Shown here: piece after piece, positions 34,919 to 51,349 of the stretch | Numbering within the stretch: the stretch's first letter is position 1 | How the letters are laid out: each line of letters starts with the position of its first letter | Assembly: GCA_917880885.1 (NCBI GenBank) | Contig: OU862920.1 | Coordinates: 1,054,001 to 1,118,000 of the forward strand | From: Limnephilus marmoratus | Lineage: Eukaryota > Arthropoda > Insecta > Trichoptera > Limnephilidae | Length of the DNA: 64,000 bases | Direction: 5' to 3' | Translations under genes and position numbers: made by a program | Notes under the pieces: model-generated | Seen by the model: only the letters and a program-made list of their open reading frames with translations | Databases searched by the model: none | Told to the model about the DNA's origin: nothing

Positions 34919-35764
34919 ATGGCGGCGACATCATATCTCACAAGTATACCCAAGTTGGTTGGACGACAAAACTACGATGTATGGGCGTATGCCGTTGAAA
35001 ACCTACTTATATTGGAAGGCATGGAGAAGTGTATCAAGGCCGAAGAAACTGTTGCAGTTGGAGATGATGCAAAAACAAAAGCGAAGATAATCCTCACTAT
35101 AGATCCGTCACTGTATGTACACATCAAGCAAGCTACATCTACTGCAGACTTGTGGAAAAGGCTAAAGCAAATGTTCGATGATAATGGTTTTTCAAGACGC
35201 ATTTCCTTATTAAGGAGTTTGATATCGATTCGTCTTGAAACTTGTGACTCGATGCAGAGTTACGTCACGCAAATTATTGAAACTGGCCAGAAATTATCCG
35301 GAACCGGATTTAATGTGAACAATGAATGGATAGGCTGTTTAATGCTTGCTGGTCTACCAGAAAAATTCTACCCCATGATATTAGCAATCGAGCATAGTGG
35401 AATAATAATTACTGCAGATGCAATAAAAACAAAATTGCTTGATATGGCAGGAAATGACACGGAGTCAGTTGGGGCATTTTCCGCCAAAGTGCGCCCGCGC
35501 CGCAATGTTGACGGAAATACATCGAAGGTCAAAACCGTAATGAAATCTATCAGATGTTATAGATGTAAAAAAGAAGGGCATTTTAAAAATCAATGTCCTG
35601 TTGGGCAATCAGAGCGAAAGAAGACGTCAAATGCATTTTCTGTTGTGTTTTTGAACGGGAATTACAACAAAATGGATTGGTTTATAGACTCGGGCTCTTG
35701 TTTTCACATGTCACCAGATGTAAACATTATGTGTAATACGTCGAATCGGACGAGTGTGAAGTAA
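34919..35764 (+). pseudogene. Copia Gag and start of protease
   Basis: The ATG at 34919 opens 281 codons. The first 180 residues resemble the copia Gag (UBN2-like) domain: KLVGRQNYDVWAYAVENLL, LWKRLKQMFDD and YVTQIIETGQKL. A CCHC zinc knuckle CYRCKKEGHFKNQC lies at about residues 213-226, and the protease active site is WFIDSGSCFHM at about 252-262. A TAA stop at 35762 ends it inside the protease. The same frame continues downstream, so this is a nonsense change and not a normal Gag/Pol boundary. Confidence 0.9.
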
Positions 35765-37090
35765 ATAATTGCAGCTAATAGAAGTGCTATGCCTGTTTTA
35801 TGCTCGGGAGAAGCTAAAATTATTACTTTAACCCCGAAAAGTAAATATGAAGTTATATTAAAAGATATTTTATGTGTGCCAAAACTTACGACAAACTTGA
35901 TATCTGTCAGTCAGTTAATCAAAAATGGAAATAAAGTGGACTTCAAAAGAAAATGCTGCTATGTTTATAGTAAACAGAACGAGTTAGTTGCTATAGCAGA
36001 TTTGACAGATGGTGTTTATAAACTAAGGATGGAATACAAGTTAAAAGTTCCTGAAAGAATAATGTCTAATTTAGCGGTTTCAGGCAACACTTGGCACCGC
36101 AGATTAGGTCATGTCAATAGTAATTATCTGAATAAAATGACCAGTGCTGTAGAAGGAATGAATCTTCGAGAAAAAGTTGATCTTGGCAAGACATCGTGTA
36201 CAGTTTGTTGCGAGGGAAAGCAGTGTCGTCTTCCATTCTCAAAAACTGGTACAAGAAGCAAAGAATTACTTCATTTAGTTCATACTGACGTTTGCGGACC
36301 TATGGAGAAAGGATCGCTTGCAGGTTCAAGATTCTTTATACTCTTCGTTGATGACTATAGTCGTATGACATTTGCATATTTTATCAAACACAAAAATGAA
36401 GCACTTAGATGTTTTGCAGAATTTAAAGCAAAAGTTGAAAAACAAACAAATAAGAAAATAAAGATATTGAGAAGCGATAATGGTGGTGAATACTGCAACA
36501 AAGAGTTTGATTCATATCTCAAGAAGGAAGGTATCACGCACCAAAAAAGTAACCCATATACCCCAGAGCAAAATGGCTTGTCAGAACGTAATAATCGAAC
36601 GATTGTCGAGAAGGCTAGATGCTTATTGTTTGATGCGCATTTGGGTAAAGAATTCTGGGCTGAGGCGACCAATATAGCAGTTTATTTACAAAATCGTACT
36701 GTACTTCCTAGTTTAAATGAAAAAACTCCATATGAGATCTGGACTGGATGTAAACCAGACATAAGTCATTTAAGAATATTTGGTAGCAAGGTTATGGCTC
36801 ATGTTGCTAAAGAGAAGCGTCAGAAATGGGACAAAAAGTCTGAACAGCACATTCTTGTGGGCTATCCAGATGACATCAAAGGTTACCGAATGTACAAACC
36901 TAGAACTAAATATATCACAACCAGTAGAGATGTCATTATCATGGAAGATGAAAACAACCCAGAGGTTAATATACCTATCACTGAGAGTGGAGAAAACTCA
37001 TGTCCAGTGGGGGACACTAGTTGCAAAGATACGTCACGTTCAGAAGATATAACCTTAGGAGGATACATTAGTCGAAGATGCATCAGATGA
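35765..37090 (+). pseudogene. Copia protease remainder and integrase
   Basis: The frame is the same as Gag after the premature stop; the first ATG is at 35789. It contains the GAG-pre-integrase block WHRRLGHVNSNYL, an HHCC-type finger (CTVCCEGKQC) and the integrase core with HTDVCGP, LRSDNGGEY and EQNGLSERNNRT as the D, D, E residues. The frame ends at 37088-37090 after a frameshift in the linker before reverse transcriptase. Confidence 0.9.
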
Positions 37091-37094
37091 TACT

Positions 37095-38315
37095 TAAACT
37101 CCTGATACTAACTCTTCTGATACTTACACTAGTGATTTTGAAGATGTTGATGATTCACCTGAGCAGCGTGTTAGATCCAGCAGAATCATTAGGAAGCCAG
37201 AGCGGTATAGGATGACGAATATGTGCATTCCTGAGGGTGTGTTTGATGACGCTAATGGACTGTCTTTAGAAGAAGCATTACAGGGAAATGAAAAAAAGCA
37301 GTGGTTAAGTGCAGTAAAAGAAGAACTTCAGTGTTTTAAAGAAAATAATGCATGGGAGTTCGTTGATATGCCAAAGGATGGTAAAACTATAGTGAAGTGC
37401 AAATGGGTGTTACGAAAAAAAATTGATAATAGTAATAATGTTCGATACCGTGCACGTTTAGTAGCCAAGGGCTACATGCAGAAGAAAAATGTGGACTATT
37501 CAGACACTTTCTCGCCGGTTGTTAGGCACTCAACTTTGAGATTGTTATTCGCATTATCTGTAAAACTTGAATTAGATGTTACACATCTAGATGTTACTAC
37601 TGCATTCTTGAACGGGGACCTTGAGGAAACAATTTATATGGAATTACCAGAATGTTTATTAGATTCTCAAAAAGACAATAATAAAGTACTTAAATTGAAT
37701 CGAGCTATTTACGGTCTTAAGCAATCCTCAAGGGCCTGGTACAAAAAGGTCGATGAATGTCTTGTTGGTATTGGTTATAAACGTAGTATGTTAGAACCAT
37801 GTTTATACACAAAAAATAAGAATGATAAAAAGACAATAGTTACTTTGTATGTGGATGATTTTTTTATATTTTCTAATGATAATGTAGAATGTAATAATTT
37901 GAAAAAGGAATTGGCTTCACAATTTAAGTTAAAAGATTTGGGTCAGGTCAAAAATTGTTTAGGGATGAGTGTTAATATTGATAAGGTTAATGGTACAGTT
38001 ACTCTAAGCCAGGAGAATTATGTTGATCAGTTGCTAAATAGATTTAACATGGCAGATTGTAAAGTAGCAGATACACCTTTAGAGGCTAAATTGAATATTA
38101 ACAAAGAAAATAAAAATCCTGACAGTCAAATTCCTTATCAACAGCTTATTGGTGGACTTATGTATTTAGCAGTATTAACCAGACCTGATATAGCCTTTAC
38201 AATAAGTTTTCTGAGTCAATTTAATAATTGCTATAACCAGGAAACCTGGTTATACGCTAAACGTATTTTAAGATACCTATCTCAAGAAAACAAAGCATTT
38301 TGGATTAAAATATAG
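37095..38315 (+). pseudogene. Copia reverse transcriptase
   Basis: After a +1 shift the frame reads through SRIIRKPERYRM to the first ATG at 37212. Motifs include WEFVDMPKDGKTIVKCKWV, DVTTAFLNGDLEETIYM, LKQSSRAWY and the catalytic YVDDFFIF near 37850. The frame closes at 38313 after another frameshift near 38295. Confidence 0.9.
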
Positions 38316-38805
38316 TCAATGTGGTAATTCAAAATTGGAGGGTTTTGTTGATTCAGATTGGGGAAGTAACATCATTGATCGCAAGTCCTATACAGGTTTG
38401 TGTTATATTTTAGCTGGATGTGTTATTTCTTGGGAGGCTAAGAAACAAAAAACAGTTGCTCTTTCGAACACTGAGGCTGAATACATTGGTGTAGCTGAAG
38501 CTTGTAGGGAAGCTATTTATTTAAGTAATTTGTTAAAAGAAATAAACAATGAGTCATACACCATATCCTTATTTAATGATAATCAGGCTGCACTTAAGTT
38601 GTCTTCAAATAATAGCTATAATAAAAGAACTAAGCATATTGACATACGACACCACTTTTGTAAAGAATGTATTAATGATAAAATTGTAGAACTGAAATAC
38701 TTGGAAAAAGCTGAAATGCCAGCAGATCTATTTACAAAAGGTTTGGCTAGTACCAAGCATTATTATTTTATGCAATTGTTGGGTATGCAGGATGTAAAGA
38801 ATTAA
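38316..38805 (+). pseudogene. Copia RNase H
   Basis: It is shifted again by one frame relative to reverse transcriptase. GFVDSDWGS, SNTEAEYIG, NDNQAALKL and HIDIRHHFCKE are the conserved RNase H blocks, ending in MPADLFTKGL and the stop near 38803. There is no sign of an envelope gene. Confidence 0.9.
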
Positions 38806-38869
38806 CATGTTGATATTATATACCTTTGTTGTAATATGGATATTATGTACGTTATTTTGATAAGTGGGG

Positions 38870-38983
38870 TGTTATTTAGTTATCAAAGTACCTACCACTA
38901 ATGCCATCTTTGTCTATGTTTCTAAGCTTAATAAATATCAGTTCTCGCTGTCTCCTGAATAAAACAACGTGTTTCATTTAATA
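38870..38983 (+). repeat. Copia 3' LTR (114 bp)
   Basis: It is 113/114 identical to the 5' LTR. It is preceded by taagtgggg (polypurine tract) and followed by the duplicated AGAGT. Confidence 0.95.
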
Positions 38984-39165
38984 AGAGTATCTTCCACTCT
39001 GGAACATGCCGCAAATACCTATACTATAAATTATTTTTAATTAATAAATTGTGACATAACACAAATTAATCAAATAAAATTTATTTGCCACGCCGGGATT
39101 CGATCCCGCGACCTTCGGAGTGCTAGTCAAGAGCCTTACCGCTGGACTATGCTGGCCGTCATATT
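38984..39165 (-). repeat. SINE-A, 5' part with tRNA-like head
   Basis: It continues the SINE interrupted at 34618. On the minus strand the head (about 39163-39090) holds agtccagcggtaaggctctt and gggatcgaatcccggcgtgg, matching box A and box B of a tRNA gene. Confidence 0.85.
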
Positions 39166-39319
39166 CTTTTTTGATCTGTCATTTTTTTTTCATTAAATAA
39201 AAGTATTATTAATTTTAGTCATCATGTAAATTTTAACAACCAATTAATTTTTTTCTTCCATGGTCTAATTCCATCCATAGACAAACACAGAAAATATCTT
39301 TGGTTTTGGATTTTACGAT

Positions 39320-39412
39320 ATTTCATCTTCATCAGTCGTTTGTCGTTTGTCTTTGCGGTTGTTGTTTACGCGGTTATGTGATAATAATTCAGTTGTCAAA
39401 GATCCAGCATTG
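39320..39412 (+). promoter_or_regulatory. Probable original 5' flank of PTGES2, now displaced
   Basis: Removing the element at 39413-40476 and one copy of CAGCATTG joins this stretch directly to cttgatttaacttcgaaatg. It was therefore within about 110 bp of the PTGES2 start codon before the insertion and should include the ancestral core promoter or 5' UTR. No TATA box is evident. Confidence 0.5.
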
Positions 39413-40476
39413 CAGTGATGGTATGTCTAGGGAAATTTCCCTAGATCTAGGGGAGAAAAATATTTTTTAGGGAAAAGGGAAATCAGCGAAAATCTAGGGA
39501 AATTTCGAACTCTGGCAAATTTTTTATTAAATGTGACAATATTACTGGTATAATAGAGTTTTTTTTTGGAATTTCCGTGAATCTTATATAGTATTGATCT
39601 ACTTTCTACTTACAAGCAATGTATATTTTTAACACTGACAACTCAAAATGATATTATGTATCTAAAAAGATAGTGACCCCTGAAAAAATATTTAATTTAT
39701 GTTTCAAGTTCATTTTTTTCGGTGATTGCGGTTGATTTTTATTTTGCAAAGTGATTTTTATTTTAAATTCCGTTTCTAATTCAGTGGTAAGTGTGTATAC
39801 ATACTTTGAAATTATTATTTCACTTAGCAAAAAGTGCTTTATTTGGAAAAGCACACTATTATAAGTACACCTACTAAGTTCCAATATCTTTCCAATTAAT
39901 CAACATATAACAAGATTAGTGTTACACAGTACTTTCGTAAATATGATTATTTGAAAAATTTGACTGCTTATAAGGAAACGTACCCATACTACGTGACCTG
40001 TTCAGAGGCCCCCCCGGTCTTCAAAATACCACGATTGATACAAATGAGCGGCGGGTTGCTTAGGTTTTTGGTCATCGGAGGGGGGGGGTTGCAATGAAAT
40101 TGCAAAAAGTTGGTCACGTAGTATGGGTACGTTCCCTAATGGTATGTACAACAAACGTTTATTATGTATTTTGTTTTGAAAAGTTTTATCTTTTATGTAC
40201 ATCTGTTAATCAATTTTTGTTTTTTTATTTAAAAAATAAATAAAAAAATTGAAGGAAAAAATAAAATTAAGTAACTGAAACAAAATGTCTAGAAATTATT
40301 ATTATACTATGTAAATAAAAGGAATACCACTTTCCAAGTACTTTATTTCAAAGTCTGACAACCCCCCCCCCCCCCCCCTCTACGCGAATTTTTGGTACCC
40401 CCGAAATTTAGGGAAATTCTAGGGAAATTTCACCTCGAAATCTAGGGAAATAATTTTTTTGGGCAGAACATCCCTG
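39413..40476. mobile_element. 1.06 kb non-autonomous hAT-like element upstream of PTGES2
   Basis: The ends are imperfect inverted repeats cagtgatggtatgtc and, on the other strand, cagggatgttctgccc. A perfect 8-bp duplication CAGCATTG lies at 39405-39412 and 40477-40484, as expected for hAT. Subterminal repeats of tagggaaat are frequent near both ends. No transposase frame is present. A Harbinger-type MITE is nested at 39974-40136, and a 19-base-class run of C lies near 40361-40378. Confidence 0.9.
39974..40136. mobile_element. Harbinger-type MITE, nested in the hAT element
   Basis: The ends are ggaaacgtacccatactacg and cgtagtatgggtacgttccc, flanked by TAA on both sides (39971-39973 and 40137-40139). 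It is close in sequence to the MITE at 29073-29232, in the opposite internal orientation. Confidence 0.85.
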
Positions 40477-40501
40477 CAGCATTGCTTGATTTAACTTCGA
40501 A

Positions 40502-45690
<5,189 letters not shown>

Positions 45691-45809
45691 ATGGTAAATT
45701 TATAAAAAAAATTGTTTCAGTATTTTTACACTACGTCATTTTTTTTTCATTCTTATTTTATATTTCAATTTATTTATCGATTGTCTAAAATGTTGCGCAT
45801 TTCTTGCTG

Positions 45810-46159
45810 TATAAAACTAATACAATCAGATTCCTGTTCCCTCACAGCATCCACATGAATAATATGATGTGTAAAAATGTATAAAACTAATACAATCAGA
45901 TTCCTGTTCCCTCACAGCATCCACATGAATAATATGATGTGTAAAAATGTATAAAACTAATACAATCAGATTCCTGTTCCCTCACAGCATCCACATGAAT
46001 AATATGATGTGTAAAAATGTATAAAACTAATACAATCAGATTCCTGTTCCCTCACAGCATCCACATGAATAATATGATGTGTAAAAATGTATAAAACTAA
46101 TACAATCAGATTCCTGTTCCCTCACAGCATCCACATGAATAATATGATGTGTAAAAATG
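45810..46159 (+). repeat. 70-bp perfect tandem repeat, five units, after the PTGES2 stop
   Basis: Five consecutive units start tataaaactaatacaatcag at 45810, 45880, 45950, 46020 and 46090 and look identical to each other. The array begins 120 bp after the stop codon. It precedes the first strong AATAAA (46690), so it probably lies in the 3' untranslated region. Confidence 0.9.
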
Positions 46160-46892
46160 TGCGCAATTTTGCTAATTTGAACTTTTATTGTTTTTGCTAA
46201 AGTCTTCAAATGGATTAACACACAAATGATCTTTTCTATGCCCGTGCTTAAATTCTCAAATGTCTTCTCATCTCTGCCACTTTGTACACACAATACACAC
46301 ATTTTACACCTGCTCTTTTGAAAAAGCAAGAGTCCCAATTTCTTCCATACATTCTCATATAAATATTTTGGAAAAATTGCTCCTTGATGTTTGTTTTCTG
46401 TTAATCGTTTGAAAGTTATATTTTAAAAAAAAATCCTTGATTTTACATTTTCCTCAGTTTTAGATATTTTTTAAATGTTGCTATCAAGAACTTGAAAACA
46501 ATCATTTGTATGGAAATCCACTTGTCACTACTTAACACCATAGATACAGCCGTGCGGGATGACAAATTTATCGTTAGATTGATAATTGCGTTGAAATTTG
46601 TGCATTTTTGGCTAATTCCTTCTGCAGTTATTGTGTAATTCTATAATTACGTAGCTTTGTACTTATTTATAATGTGTGTTTTTTGTTTTAATAAAATGTG
46701 GACAATATTTATTTACCTCCAAAATAAAATTGGTTTAAGTGAAAGAGTCTAAGATTAAGAGCATTATAATTATGACACATTATTGTTGTATAGGCTATTA
46801 AATTGTTAATTAGTGTGATATTTTTCTTTATTAACTAAATAAATTAAAATAAATAGAACTCAATTGTTTTATTTTTTATTTATTTTTATAAC
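46160..46892 (+). other. Rest of probable PTGES2 3' UTR and flank
   Basis: Candidate polyadenylation signals are aataaa at 46690 and near 46725. No other gene was recognised. Confidence 0.45.
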
Positions 46893-47310
46893 ATACTAGC
46901 TGGGGTACCCACCCGGCTTTGCTCAGGATTTTGATATGAGATTGAACTGACGTTCAAACCCGCCACGGACCTTGCTTTATATACCCCTACCAATGGGTAG
47001 CCCCACACATACAAAAAAGCTTCGTATGGTCAACAATGTTCCAGAACATTTGAGTGTTCTGGAATGTTCCACAATTATCTGGGATGTTCCCGAACATGTC
47101 GTGGAATGCTCTCAAATGTTCTGGACTGTTCCAGAAATTTCTAGAGGGCAAAACATCCGGCCCTTATATTTTCAAAAGCAGGTAAAAATTTACCCTTCAG
47201 GTAAAAATGGTAACCTTGCTGACCATGGATGGAGGGCTACTGCACCATGTAACTCCCTTTCACGGTCTCGTTTCTGAGTTTTAGCACTACGCACATTGTA
47301 GTACACTTTT
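46893..47310 (+). repeat. RTE-like dispersed repeat with heat-shock-element-like words
   Basis: It begins actagctggggtacccaccc followed by ggctttgctcag, the typical head of a widespread insect repeat. Inside are clustered inverted GAA/TTC pentamers (47036-47146). The end near 47310 is not sharp. Confidence 0.6.
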
Positions 47311-47319
47311 ATAATATAC

Positions 47320-47500
47320 TAACTGGTTCCCGGCATGCGTTGCTACGCCATTTTCAAAGAAATAAATTGTTTCTCCCTGCTTGTCCTTTCCCGTGCGTCC
47401 CCATGTTCCCCTTCCGCGTCCCTCCCCGTTCAAAATAGTAAGTTTTCTGAAATTATCCAATTTAAAAAAAAATAAGAATGAAATAGGTAAAGTCGTTCTG
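47320..47500 (+). repeat. Pyrimidine-rich repeat, fragment
   Basis: actaactggttcccggcatg, cgttgctacgccatt and ttgtttctccctgcttgtcc match the heads of the units at 53079, 53563 and 54091. Confidence 0.65.
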
Positions 47501-48200
47501 AAGTTAAGGGGTGACAAAGGAAAACAGGGATTAATTTTGTATGTATTTAGGTATTGATATATTACAAGTACAGTGAAACCATCTTAAAAAGTTTTCCAAG
47601 CAACCGGAACAAACAAACTTCTTAAGCAGGAAAACCTTATGTGAAAAAGCCAAACTTCGAGGGTTTCACGGTAGGTATATGTGACTCATATATGTATTAA
47701 GAGGTTACGAGGGGTTTTTCTAATTTAATGTTTTTAATCAATGTATTTTTGTATTTTTCTTATCAGGTCCAGCATTCTGGACCGGGGCAATTGAGTGGCT
47801 AAGACCCTGTGTTTTACTAAAATTAATCGTTCATAATTTCTATAGCGCTTCTTCGTAATGACGTCTCATACACAAATGTGTTAGTTATAAATTTGGGTAG
47901 GTGAATTTTAGGATTTAAATATTTTTATAAAACCTAAAATATGAGATAAACAGTGAAATCTAGATGGATTAATTGCAGTTAATTAGTTCCTGTATTAATA
48001 TTTGTATTAAGTGCGGCCAAATCGAAAACTGAACACTTGGAAATTTATCACCCGAGTGGATAATGTGCTAATGTGGATAGTCAAAATTTCTACAGTCCCG
48101 CATTTTTTTATTATTTGTTATACTCGCCAATACAGGTTTTTTTTTTACACATATTTTTTTCTTATACAAATGTCCACGGGAAATATCAAAGGTGTCAATA
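47501..48200. other. No gene recognised
   Basis: AT-rich DNA without a convincing coding frame or RNA. Confidence 0.4.
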
Positions 48201-48204
48201 CAGA

Positions 48205-48315
48205 TTTGTAGCCGAGTGATCCAAAGAGTAGGGTTCGCACCCAGGTGTCGTAGGCTCATCTTTCTTCAAGCAAGTCCTCTGTCATTGCATAAGCAAAAAA
48301 TTTTCACTACATATG
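48205..48315 (+). repeat. Degenerate SINE-B fragment
   Basis: gccgagtgatcc, gggttcgcacccaggtgtcg, caagtcctctgtcatt and gcaaaaaattttc follow SINE-B in order, with many differences. Confidence 0.5.
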
Positions 48316-49450
48316 CAGGGTGTTATTCTTCTTGTTTTTTTTCACTACGTACGCACTTGACTTATCAGTGATTCCTGACATTTTTTTAAAATTAAATTTT
48401 AGTCTGAGGTGACTTTTTAACGTCTTTTTAACCCGTCTGCTTGTTTAGGAATAAATACATTCCAAAACATGTAATCGCGTTATACTTTCATGAGACCAAA
48501 AACGTCCCGAGCAACCTTACATTTTAAAAGCTATATATCTCTCTTCCTCTCTTGCAAACATATGTATTTTTCTTTTTAAAAGAGAACAAAATAATGCTTC
48601 TTGTTGTCTTTGAAATATGAAAGCTATCTTGCATAGATATTTTACAATCTCGATCCAAAGTGACAGTTTCAGAATTTACGGGTGAAACCGAGGCTTTCGG
48701 ATTGTGAGGTGCGAATATATTGAACCAAGCAGACGGGTTAAAAAAAAACTGTTCTTCACAAACAAACAAAAAAAAATCTTCCACATGGTCACCCAGTACA
48801 GTAACCGCCCAACCCCTCACCTCAACTCTAACTGTTTCCTATAACTAGTAATTTTTATGTTTTTAGTTGGAAACAAAAATGACACCGGAGACCAAAATTT
48901 CATTTACATTTTTTACTCCAATTTACATTTTTTACTCTCAGGAATTGTTTCATAACGCTTAATAAGATCTCGATAGGTTTGTTCTGATTCACGTACAAAG
49001 GCTAGGAATCAAACCTATTGGTGAATTTCACACACAGGATACTAACATTGGCCGATAATTGCCGGTGGTCAACCGTTGTTAAGGAGCCAAAACAAGCGAT
49101 TGTTTTTTCTTCAGTCTTCCCATCGTAACGCAGCTGTCAACATTACCGTTTATATCGTGACTCGCTTAGTGAATTTACCCCCGGTAATTCATTCCCATCG
49201 TATAAAACCTAATTATCAACTGCCTGTGGACCATCCAGAAACAGCCAATCGACCATGAGGGATCCACAAACCAAGCAAGATTGCCATCAAATTATCGTAA
49301 GTCCCTCTGTGAAATACCTTTGCTATTTGTTTCAGTAAACATATCATATCGAGATCCACAGACATAACTCGTATAGAGTAAACATTCAGCTTCACTCTAA
49401 CCCTTGTAAGGTAGTGCCATCAACGCGCTAATCTTATACAGGAATCATTA
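48316..49450. other. No gene recognised
   Basis: Only short open frames are seen. A duplicated phrase attttttactc lies near 48905 and 48925. Confidence 0.4.
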
Positions 49451-49458
49451 GTTAAAGT

Positions 49459-50402
49459 CAGGGCCGTAGCTAGGAGGGGGCAATGCCCTACCTTAAAATA
49501 TCTGTGCCCTACCTTAAGAAATACCATCGACTATGATAATATACTAGTAAACTGTTTGTTCATAGTTTGATTGCAAAAATATACTACCTATTAGTGTAGC
49601 GTAGCGACATCTAACTAAACAGCTTCGAATTAACCAAAGAATCATATTATATCAATTCTGCCCATAGATGAAATTGAAGTAAGTGGTGAGAGGCTGTGTG
49701 CGTATTGCAATCACTGCTTAGGGGAATTCCCAAACAGTTTGGGGATGTCATTCAACGGTTGAGTCATAAATAAACCAATCCCTAGATCGATATCTTCGGG
49801 CCTTCTCCATACCAAACGGTTTGTCATCACTGTCATCAGATCAAACACTTGCATACTGCTCGCTAACAACGTATGCAGGGACAATAGGGGTCTAGTTTTA
49901 GTTAATTATAATTGTAGGGTCGTTCTATAAAAAAATAAGAGTCCTTGTTAAATAGTAACCTTCTGTTACTTACACTGGGCGGGTATGTGGTGGATAACCT
50001 CCAATTCACTTCGAATAAGAGAACGTTTTCCTTCAAAATGTGTCAGCAGATGAATCCACAACTGGAAATTTACATTCTGATCACAAAACTAGTTTTAAAT
50101 TAAGGGTGAATCTGCTTGCGTGTCCACAAATTTAATTAGCATTACTCTCATATAATGCGTAGTATGGTTTTCCTACGAATTACGAATTTTGTGGAATGGT
50201 TTGAAATAAAAATTTTAACTCCACTCGAAATATTAAAACGGTTTTCTTCGAAATGTGTCAGCAGATTAATCCACTACTGGAATTTTGACAGATCATTCGG
50301 AACATGAAACCCGCGCCCAACCCCCAGATCAGATCTTTTTATTTGTGCCCTACCTGTAGTTACGGTTGCCCTATCTTAAATTCAACTCTGGCTACGGCCC
50401 TG
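49459..50402. mobile_element. 944-bp non-autonomous hAT element
   Basis: The tips are cagggccgtagctagga and, on the other strand, cagggccgtagccagag. A perfect 8-bp duplication GTTAAAGT lies at 49451-49458 and 50403-50410. Subterminal gccctacctt words occur near both ends. An internal direct repeat (aaatgtgtcagcagat) occurs at about 50036 and 50250. There is no transposase frame. Confidence 0.9.
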
Positions 50403-50410
50403 GTTAAAGT

Positions 50411-51345
50411 AAGTCGAGTACGTCCCTTCACACCCAGTAAACTATCAATAAAAAATAAACTCCTAATTTACAAATCAAAGATAAGGCCAAATCTTATGCA
50501 AGCCCCGACTGGGCCCACATTCAGAGTCTCACTTGAAAAACTTCAAAATTTTTCCAAATAAAGCCATAGCCAAAGACGGAGGCAGTGGCGGTCAGTAACT
50601 TTTTGTAGAAGGGATACTGGAAAATTAATAAGTTGATACACCTACTGTAAATAAATATACACAAAAAAACCAGAGGCGGATTAAATGGTGAGGGCGCCCT
50701 AGTCAAGCTCCTTATCAGCGCCCCTCTATTTTTTGCCTGGCTTTTTTTTTTACATACCAAGTTGCTTCGGTTAAGTATTTTTTTGCATGAAAAAGTAACA
50801 TATACCTATTCACACACACATATACACACTCTCGCAGTTATAATATTAGTAGGGATAATTAATAAAACGATTTAAATAATTTATTAATAAAAAAATTAAA
50901 GTTATCAATTAGTTATTTAAAAAGTGGTGTCTACTAACCACATTAAAGGACAATTGTTTGAAAGAATTAAAAATTTCTGCGTTTACATTTTTGTCTTGCA
51001 AAGTTGTTAATAACGTCGTTTTAATTTAATCTCAGTAAAAAGTTTAATTCTTTTTTTATTTTTTTTATTTATTTATTACATAAGATACATTTATACAGCA
51101 AAATAAAATAATAATAATATTTCAAAATAACTGTAAATATTAAAATGTGTACAAGTGTTATTATGTCTTGTTTGTCTATATTAGTTCCTAGCTAGGCAGA
51201 TTGCCCATTCTAAAGAACCAAATGCTGGTGAAAAATGCCAAAAATGTATTCTGTACAACAACAAAAAAACAAGGTGTTTTTTTTTGTAGATTAAATATAT
51301 ACTAAGTTTTTACTGAATGTGCCATTAAGTTAACCATGTAAAATT
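50411..51345. other. No gene recognised
   Basis: Two phrases resembling hAT tips occur (cagtggcggtcag near 50582 and cagaggcggattaa near 50670), but no partner ends or target duplications were found. The rest is AT-rich. Confidence 0.4.
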
Positions 51346-51349
51346 TTAA

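Larger units (their letters stand above)
34624..38983 (+). mobile_element. Ty1/copia LTR retrotransposon, recent, coding region broken
   Basis: Two 114-bp LTRs frame a 4.36 kb element inserted in a SINE-A with a perfect 5-bp duplication AGAGT (34619-34623 and 38984-38988). A polypurine tract aagtgggg precedes the 3' LTR. The coding order is Gag, protease, integrase, reverse transcriptase, RNase H, as in copia. One stop and two frameshifts interrupt the single expected frame: TAA at 35762, a shift near 37070-37094 and a shift near 38295. LTR identity above 99 percent indicates a young insertion. Confidence 0.95.

Noticed and set aside
50582..50700. Two further hAT insertions (cagtggcggtcag and cagaggcggattaa tips)
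   Set aside because: No partner ends or 8-bp duplications were found nearby.
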